Below, in pieces: positions 6,469-10,250 of a DNA stretch of 10,250 bases; positions within the stretch are counted from its first letter, which is position 1, and each line of letters opens with the position of its first letter. The notes beneath the pieces are model-generated. The model saw only the letters and a program-made list of their open reading frames with translations. It was not told the origin of the DNA and did no database searches. This DNA comes from Nitrosotalea sp. (GTDB taxonomy: Archaea > Halobacteriota > Syntropharchaeia > Alkanophagales > Methanospirareceae), in assembly GCA_020725315.1 (NCBI GenBank), contig DYFG01000052.1:1-10250 (forward strand), in the 5' to 3' direction. The position numbers and the translations under genes are program-made.

Positions 6469-7336
6469 ACTGATAGAGCTCTCTTCTTCTCGCCTCCAGC
6501 ATCTCGATACCGCGTCCGAGGTATTCGGCAGCAGTTATCACCTTCACATCTCGCTCCGCGGCACAGTCATACACGTCTGCTATCCGCTCCTTATATTTCA
6601 GGTCACGCATGAAATGGTGCTCGACTACAATGCTTGTAACCGAGGTCTCCTTTATTATCCGGTTGATGTTCTCAATGGACAGGGCTAAACTCGTCATCGA
6701 ATACCTGAAGCCGAGCATATACGTCATCGGCCCATCCACTATCACGAGGTCAGGATTTTCTTGAATGATGAATTCCGCCTGCTCGTCGACCGAAGGACCT
6801 TCAACATCGCTTGTAAACACCATTTTCTCACCGCCGCATGAAATGCTTACCTCGACGACGTAACCCAGCTTTGGGTTGGTGCCGTGATAAACCGGTGGTG
6901 AGAATTTTATGATCGTGGACCCATGCTTGAATTCCTTTTCGTCTGCGATCTCCACAGAGGTTGGAATTCCCTCGAGTTTATCCAGAAAATAAGCGGCTCG
7001 TCCAGCTTGACTCCTGTTTATCTTCTCCTTCGGATGCTTTACGTAAACGATCTTGCCCTCATATAGCTCGGGCTCGTCAGGGTCATGATGATCGTAATGG
7101 TAATGCGTAACCACGAGGAGATCACTTCGAGCTGCATGCTCCTTTATATCAGCCCATCGTTCGTCCATCCTCTGCTCCTCTATCGGATGTGGCGGTAAAC
7201 TATATCTACTCGGGGCTAACGATACGCCTGGATCTATGAGCACTGCGAGGTCATTGGTCTCCACGAACGTTGCCATAGACCGCACACCAAAGCTATCAAA
7301 CGCCAGTGGCTTTACGTTCAGCACTTTGGTCCTCAC
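6467..7336 (-). CDS. UPF0282 family metallo-beta-lactamase-fold hydrolase
   Basis: Predicted metal-dependent hydrolase of the archaeal UPF0282 (COG2248) family; the natural substrate is not known to me. The 289-residue protein has the N-terminal LAFDSFGVRSMATFVET block, ILIDPG-like strand (33-37), the metal motif THYHYDHHD with H78, H80, D82 and H83, then H151, D177 in FTSDVEG, and H240/H241 in VVEHHFMRD, so a two-metal site is plausible. It looks like a single-gene unit. The longest frame begins with GTG at 7336, but a second GTG at 7324 (residue 5) sits six bases after GGTGAGG, which matches the anti-Shine-Dalgarno region. Family members usually begin only a few residues before LAFDS, so 7324 is the likelier start (285 residues). 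Confidence 0.9.
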   Translation of the reverse strand: MRTKVLNVKPLAFDSFGVRSMATFVETNDLAVLIDPGVSLAPSRYSLPPHPIEEQRMDERWADIKEHAARSDLLVVTHYHYDHHDPDEPELYEGKIVYVKHPKEKINRSQAGRAAYFLDKLEGIPTSVEIADEKEFKHGSTIIKFSPPVYHGTNPKLGYVVEVSISCGGEKMVFTSDVEGPSVDEQAEFIIQENPDLVIVDGPMTYMLGFRYSMTSLALSIENINRIIKETSVTSIVVEHHFMRDLKYKERIADVYDCAAERDVKVITAAEYLGRGIEMLEARRRELYQ

Positions 7337-7370
7337 CTTAGCGTTACTCTCTTTCCCGGTTTTCCGCCTC

Positions 7371-7380
7371 TTTATAAGAA
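7371..7380 (-). promoter_or_regulatory. Probable TATA box for the UPF0282 gene
   Basis: The minus-strand TTCTTATAAA lies about 50 bases before the favoured GTG start at 7324. Initiation about 25 bases further on leaves a leader of roughly 25 bases containing the GGTGA ribosome binding site. It directly follows the T-rich end of the histone gene. Confidence 0.4.
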
Positions 7381-7407
7381 CAAAAAAATAAAATAAAAGA
7401 GGGGAGG
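7381..7407 (-). terminator. T-rich terminator of the histone gene
   Basis: Read on the minus strand, this is a pyrimidine tract (CCTCCCC) followed by runs of four, four and seven T residues, about 40-60 bases after the histone stop. This is the oligo-T arrangement known to end archaeal transcripts, and it separates the highly expressed histone gene from the UPF0282 gene downstream. Confidence 0.55.
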
Positions 7408-7444
7408 TTGGTATAAGCCCTATTCCCCCTTTATCTAACGCGTT

Positions 7445-7645
7445 TTATTCCATTGCTTCCAGGATGTCTTCCGCTTTCACTGTCTTTCTTCCGGCATGCT
7501 TAGCGAGGCTTACCGCCTTTTTCGCTATTTTAGCGGCATATTCCTCTAACAGCCTCGTCAATTCCAGACCTGCATCGTCGCTTACTCTCTCCGCCCCTGC
7601 ATTTCTAATTAACCTGATTACAGGCGCTATTGGTAATCCAGCCAT
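7445..7645 (-). CDS. Archaeal histone (HMf family)
   Basis: DNA-packaging histone-fold protein that dimerises and wraps DNA into archaeal nucleosome-like particles. From the ATG at 7645 it is 66 residues and matches the HMf pattern throughout: ELPIAP-like GLPIAPVIRLIRNAGAERVSDDA, a central helix LTRLLEEYAAKIAKKAVSLAKHAG, then RKTVKAEDILEAME. The C-terminus stops a few residues earlier than HMfB, which ends AVRRFKK, so helix alpha-3 is short. A GTG at 7654 would add three residues, but GTGAT there looks like a ribosome binding site for the ATG, and family length favours 7645. It is a monocistronic unit with its own TATA box and T-rich terminator. Confidence 0.95.
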   Translation of the reverse strand: MAGLPIAPVIRLIRNAGAERVSDDAGLELTRLLEEYAAKIAKKAVSLAKHAGRKTVKAEDILEAME

Positions 7646-7673
7646 ATTTATCACTATGCTACAGTTATAGGAG

Positions 7674-7685
7674 GGTATATATAAG
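7674..7685 (-). promoter_or_regulatory. Histone gene TATA box
   Basis: ACTTATATATAC on the minus strand lies about 34 bases upstream of the histone ATG at 7645; transcription would start some 8-10 bases before the coding region. It is the best TATA match in the window. Confidence 0.6.
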
Positions 7686-7910
7686 TTTTTCGGTTTATCA
7701 GGCTTTTTTAATTAACGAAAACAAGGAAGGAGTATCTTCTAATCCCCTTCTTCAAAAGCTAAAGTGTACTACAAAGAAAGTACAACGAACTATACACTTG
7801 CGGGCATCGAGCGAAAAATAAGAAGAGTTAATATCAAAAAAACTGCTATGCTAACTCTGTACTGTTTTAATTACCAATCTCTTAAATTTTGATCATATCA
7901 TACCAAATGG
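7686..7910. other. Intergenic region between histone and phosphoribosyltransferase genes
   Basis: No reading frame or RNA gene is supported here. The only structure noted is a seven-base inverted repeat AAGTGTA (7762-7768) / TACACTT (7793-7799) with a 24-base loop. AT-rich sequence near 7870-7890 probably holds the promoter for the downstream gene. Confidence 0.45.
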
Positions 7911-8606
7911 ATGAAGCGAGGAGAGCTTGTTGAAGACCCGCGACTGCGAAACCGAACGCATGTATTCGAAGATCGTGATCATGCCGGTACGCTGTTGGCT
8001 GAAAAGCTGGTGGAATATACGGGAAAGGATAGTGTCCTATTCGCTATACCCGCCGGTGGTGTTCCGGTTGCTGCTGTGCTCTCAAAGCGGTTACAGGTTC
8101 CTTTTGACGTTTTAGTCGTGAGAAAGATGCATATACCGTGGAATAGAGAAGCGGGGTTCGGTGCGGTCTCGTGGGATGGAACGATCCGGTTTAATGAACC
8201 TCTGGTAGCGCTCCTCGGGCTAACGCAGAACGAGATTGACCGTTGTATCGCGGAGGAGAAAGAAGAGATTGAGAAGAGAGTGTGGCTGTTTCGCGGCCAA
8301 AAGCCGTTCCCAGTTCTCTCGGGGAAAACAGCAATCGTGGTGGACGACGGCATTGCATCTGGATTTACGATGCTTGTAGCAATCTTCTCGTTGAAGAAGA
8401 AGGAGCCAACCGAGATCATCATTGCTGTTCCAACCGCATCGATGAGTGCTATCAAAATGATGAGCACCGAAGTTGACAAGATTGTTTGTTTGAATATCCG
8501 GGCGGGAAGAACCTTTGCGGTTGCTGATGCGTATAAAAGGTGGTACGACCTCGAGAATGAGGATGTGGTAACGATCTTGAAAGAAGCAGGGTATTACAAA
8601 ACGTAA
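7911..8606 (+). CDS. Predicted type I phosphoribosyltransferase (COG1926-like)
   Basis: A 231-residue protein with the type I phosphoribosyltransferase fold. The PRPP-binding loop is AIVVDDGIASGFTM (141-154), with the two acidic residues D145/D146; upstream are LFAIPAGGVPVAAVLSKRL (43-61) and the VVRKMHIPWNREAGFGAVS flap region (69-87), as in the COG1926 group of stand-alone predicted enzymes. The acceptor base or nucleotide is unknown; salvage or an intracellular signalling or repair role are all possible. It stands alone on the + strand, between the histone unit and the convergent membrane-protein pair. The ATG at 7911 has no good ribosome binding site; CTTAAATTTT about 25-30 bases upstream could be a TATA box for a leaderless message. 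Confidence 0.85.
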   Translation: MKRGELVEDPRLRNRTHVFEDRDHAGTLLAEKLVEYTGKDSVLFAIPAGGVPVAAVLSKRLQVPFDVLVVRKMHIPWNREAGFGAVSWDGTIRFNEPLVALLGLTQNEIDRCIAEEKEEIEKRVWLFRGQKPFPVLSGKTAIVVDDGIASGFTMLVAIFSLKKKEPTEIIIAVPTASMSAIKMMSTEVDKIVCLNIRAGRTFAVADAYKRWYDLENEDVVTILKEAGYYKT

Positions 8607-8650
8607 AATTACTTTCGACTAACGTGAAGTTTTAAGTAGTTAAAAATTAA

Positions 8651-9172
8651 TCATGCTGCCAACATGAATGCTACAAACAACCCTAAGCCGACCGTGCTGT
8701 TAGGGGCAGCAACGGTAACCGAGCTGAATATGCCGAATTCAGCAGCAATGATATAGCTTAGAACTGCCAGCAATGACCTGTCATGAAAGCTTTTGAGAAT
8801 GTTTCTGGGGTCAAGCGCCTGCTTTGTAAACAATTGCGGCTGCTGAACCGGTGTTGGCGTGATTTCCATTGTGGCTTCAACCATTGCTTTCTTCTCAAGC
8901 TCCTCTTTCAGCTCCTCCTCCTCTGCCTTCTTTATAACCTCTTTAATATCCTTTACCTTTAGATCCCTTTTTTCAGCCCCGTGCTTCTTGAGCGAAAGAA
9001 CGGAAATTACCAGGGCAATCAATGCAAAGAGTGCTCCAAAAATGCCGACCGAAATCAGGAGGTAGTTGGACGGCTCAGCAACCAAGTCTTCCTCGAACCT
9101 GAATAAAAATCCCCCAAGGGATATAACGACGATGAGGAACAATATGAACCTCTTTACAAGCGAAAAAATCAA
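8651..9172 (-). CDS. Unknown membrane protein with central charged helix
   Basis: I do not recognise the family. From a TTG at 9172 the product is about 173 residues: a hydrophobic segment (RFILFLIVVISLGGFLF), a short acidic loop, a second hydrophobic segment (YLLISVGIFGALFALIALVI), a long Lys/Glu-rich stretch likely to form a coiled coil (KDIKEVIKKAEEEELKEELEKK), a Pro/Gln-rich linker (TPTPVQQPQ), then two more hydrophobic segments ending with the sequence AFMLAA at the very C-terminus. The reading frame stays open back to an ATG at 9274, but that part overlaps the upstream small gene and looks unlike protein. TTG at 9142, six bases after GAGG, is an alternative that would shorten the first membrane segment. 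It lies just behind the 52-residue membrane protein on the same strand. Confidence 0.6.
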   Translation of the reverse strand: MIFSLVKRFILFLIVVISLGGFLFRFEEDLVAEPSNYLLISVGIFGALFALIALVISVLSLKKHGAEKRDLKVKDIKEVIKKAEEEELKEELEKKAMVEATMEITPTPVQQPQLFTKQALDPRNILKSFHDRSLLAVLSYIIAAEFGIFSSVTVAAPNSTVGLGLFVAFMLAA

Positions 9173-9183
9173 GGCGCAGATTT

Positions 9184-9342
9184 TTACAAACAAAACAGCA
9201 AAACAAATAGTATGATTAGCGCTATTCCCAGCAGGGCAATCGCAACTGGATCGAGTTCCATTACGGCCGGCCAAAATCGGTTAAAGAAGAACCCTTTGAG
9301 GTTCTGGGCTATAAGATTAAAGTCAACGCCTTCAATATTCAT
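9184..9342 (-). CDS. Small single-span membrane protein of unknown function
   Basis: A 52-residue protein beginning MNIEGVDFNL at the ATG at 9342 and ending in one strongly hydrophobic segment (PVAIALLGIALIILFVLLF, about 32-50), so probably a tail-anchored or single-span membrane protein with an amphipathic N-terminal part (LIAQNLKGFFFNRFW). Its stop lies 11 bases before the probable TTG start of the next membrane-protein gene, which suggests a two-gene unit. The frame is open further upstream to 9411, but that extension lies in the promoter-like AT-rich region. The family is not recognised. Confidence 0.5.
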   Translation of the reverse strand: MNIEGVDFNLIAQNLKGFFFNRFWPAVMELDPVAIALLGIALIILFVLLFCL

Positions 9343-9519
9343 AGTGTATTCTATAATTAAGCATAAACTCAAATAACTTTTGGAATATTTTAAAAATATT
9401 GAGCCTATCAAATTATCTTTCGAGAAGTACGCCTTACTTCTTCTTAGAGCTCATTTTATCAATTCAACGAAATTCTTTGTGAATATCAAATCCTGTATGG
9501 AAAAAATTATTTGAATCAA

Positions 9520-9543
9520 TCTTAAATACCACGAGCTTTAAGA
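9520..9543 (+). promoter_or_regulatory. TATA box and overlapping dyad of the winged-helix regulator gene
   Basis: CTTAAATA (9521-9528) lies about 28-34 bases before the ATG at 9555 and fits an archaeal TATA box for a nearly leaderless mRNA. It is also half of a perfect dyad: TCTTAAA (9520-9526) and TTTAAGA (9537-9543), separated by 10 bases. The placement suits binding of a dimeric winged-helix repressor that blocks TBP, most simply autoregulation by the gene downstream. Confidence 0.45.
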
Positions 9544-9554
9544 GAAAAAGTGGC

Positions 9555-9848
9555 ATGGAGAACAAAGATAGTTTAGTAAGGGATGCTCACGTGCTCTTGC
9601 ACCCGATAAGGTTTTGGATAGCGGAGTTGCTTGCTGAAAAGCCAATGCACATAAATGAAATAGCCAAAGCGATGGGAGAAGAAAGACGTCTCGTCTCTTA
9701 CCATCTGCTTACCTTGGAGGAATATGGTTTCGTGAGCAGTAAATACGAACTATCGGAACACCCGAAGTCAAAGGGAAAAGAGATGAGGAAATACTGGGTG
9801 AACGGGAAAATAGAGGAGGTGATTTCAGAGCTTAAAAAGAAGCTTTGA
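9555..9848 (+). CDS. ArsR-like winged-helix transcriptional regulator
   Basis: A 97-residue DNA-binding protein with one winged helix-turn-helix domain. LLHPIRFWIAELLAEKPMHINEIAKAMG (14-41) forms the first helices, ERRLVSYHLLTLEEYGFV (43-60) the recognition helix and following turn, and a charged wing (KYELSEHPKSKGKEMRKYWV) precedes a C-terminal helix probably used for dimerisation. There are no cysteines, so a thiol metal-sensing site of the classic ArsR type is absent; the signal is unknown. The ATG at 9555 follows a TATA box overlapped by a dyad that may be its own operator. It is divergent from the two small membrane-protein genes, which start about 210 bases away and could be targets. 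Confidence 0.85.
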   Translation: MENKDSLVRDAHVLLHPIRFWIAELLAEKPMHINEIAKAMGEERRLVSYHLLTLEEYGFVSSKYELSEHPKSKGKEMRKYWVNGKIEEVISELKKKL

Positions 9849-10051
9849 CTGTCACAAATTTCCATTTCATTTCAAAAACTCCTCGAATTTAATCTCAAGC
9901 TCTGGAATTTTCCTTTCGATCTTTTTAACTTAAGCCATTCGCTCCAAAAAACCTGAAACCCGAATCGGCTATGAAAGAAGTGGTGAGAAGAATTTGTGAT
10001 TATGATAATTTTTCCTTTAACCTTCCTCTCAATCTCCCCTTCTCTTACCTT
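9849..10051. other. Region without a supported gene, possibly decayed coding sequence
   Basis: No intact gene was found. On the minus strand a short open stretch at about 9874-9936 reads VKKIERKIPELEIKFEEFLK before a stop, protein-like but only 20 residues and preceded by a stop codon; neighbouring frames do not continue it convincingly. A decayed gene remnant is possible. The + strand frame from 9971 to 10231 lacks gene-like composition and has no ribosome binding site. Confidence 0.3.
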
Positions 10052-10209
10052 CTGCGACGTAGCGCAGTAAAGTATTCCGGGCTTTTGCGATACTCTCGAT
10101 GTATCAACTTTTCACGGTCATCCTTTATTAGGATGAAAGCGCCGAGGAGGGGCGCTCTAAAAATACCCAAAACTTCTGGCAGTCCCCTTTTTTCCCTTTT
10201 TATTTTTTG
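10052..10209 (+). ncRNA. Candidate structured small RNA: four tandem hairpins and T-rich end
   Basis: Four perfect stem-loops follow each other: CTGCG/CGCAG (10052-10067, six-base loop), GATAC/GTATC (10089-10105, seven-base loop), TCATCCT/AGGATGA (10118-10136, five-base loop) and AGCGCC/GGCGCT (10138-10156, seven-base loop GAGGAGG). A T-rich tract with runs of six, five and six T residues follows at about 10186-10209 and would end a + strand transcript. No known RNA family was recognised, and no strong promoter is visible upstream. A competing reading is a minus-strand frame ending near 10048 (KDDREKLIHREYRKSPEYFTAL with an Arg-rich end), which looks protein-like but has no normal start codon. 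Confidence 0.25.
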
Positions 10210-10250
10210 CGGTTTTGTTACAGTGATTTAATACCTGAAGAGTAAGGCAT

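Noticed and set aside
7762..7799. Seven-base inverted repeat AAGTGTA/TACACTT upstream of the phosphoribosyltransferase gene
   Set aside because: The 24-base loop and distance of more than 100 bases from the gene make a regulatory role doubtful; no second copy was noticed.
7979..8479. 166-residue minus-strand frame inside the phosphoribosyltransferase gene
   Set aside because: It is antisense to a gene with a clear PRPP-binding loop and shows no recognisable motif.
9173..9274. N-terminal extension of the larger membrane protein to the ATG at 9274
   Set aside because: It overlaps the 52-residue membrane-protein gene in another frame, and the extra residues (Cys/Ser/Arg-rich) do not look like a membrane protein start.
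9874..9936. Short protein-like minus-strand stretch ending KFEEFLK
   Set aside because: Only 20 codons between stops, and joining it to an upstream frame needs a frameshift into sequence that does not look coding; not enough for a pseudogene call.
9971..10231. 86-residue + strand reading frame
   Set aside because: Ser/Arg/Phe-rich composition unlike a protein, no ribosome binding site, and it overlaps the hairpin series and T-tracts; most likely a chance open frame.

Overview
The window looks like a chromosomal segment of a euryarchaeon. It carries the archaeal/eukaryal ribosomal protein L15e, a 66-residue HMf-type histone, a DUF763 protein, a UPF0282 metallo-beta-lactamase-fold protein and a RimK-type ATP-grasp ligase of the kind that adds glutamate to methanogen cofactors. 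AT-rich TATA-like boxes with very short leaders and T-rich gene ends also fit archaea. A methanogen- or ANME-related lineage is plausible, but that is inference.

Layout. 1-1690 (+): L15e followed by the DUF763 gene, overlapping by four bases. 1791-2711 (-): ATP-grasp glutamate-ligase-like gene, convergent with DUF763. 2806-4891 (-): a clearly AT-richer block with a large Zn-ribbon DNA methyltransferase and a small overlapping unknown gene, interpreted as an acquired modification or restriction-modification module. 4892-5207: AT-rich intergenic DNA with a 14-base inverted repeat. 5208-6392 (-): an alkaline-phosphatase-superfamily gene and a cupin gene, nine bases apart. 6467-7336 (-): UPF0282 MBL-fold gene. 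7445-7645 (-): histone gene with its own TATA box and T-rich terminator. 7911-8606 (+): COG1926-like phosphoribosyltransferase. 8651-9342 (-): two small membrane-protein genes. 9555-9848 (+): ArsR-like winged-helix regulator with a dyad on its TATA box. 9849-10250: no convincing protein gene, but a run of four perfect hairpins followed by T-tracts on the + strand, a candidate small RNA.

How the genes fit together. Most units look like independent housekeeping or orphan genes. The clear functional groupings are L15e-DUF763, methyltransferase plus small partner, phosphatase-fold protein plus cupin, and the membrane-protein pair next to a divergent regulator. The most unusual coding observation is that the phosphatase-superfamily protein seems to carry at its N-terminus the segment that normally closes the C-terminus of this fold, which suggests a circular permutation. 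No CRISPR array, transposase, tRNA or rRNA gene was recognised.
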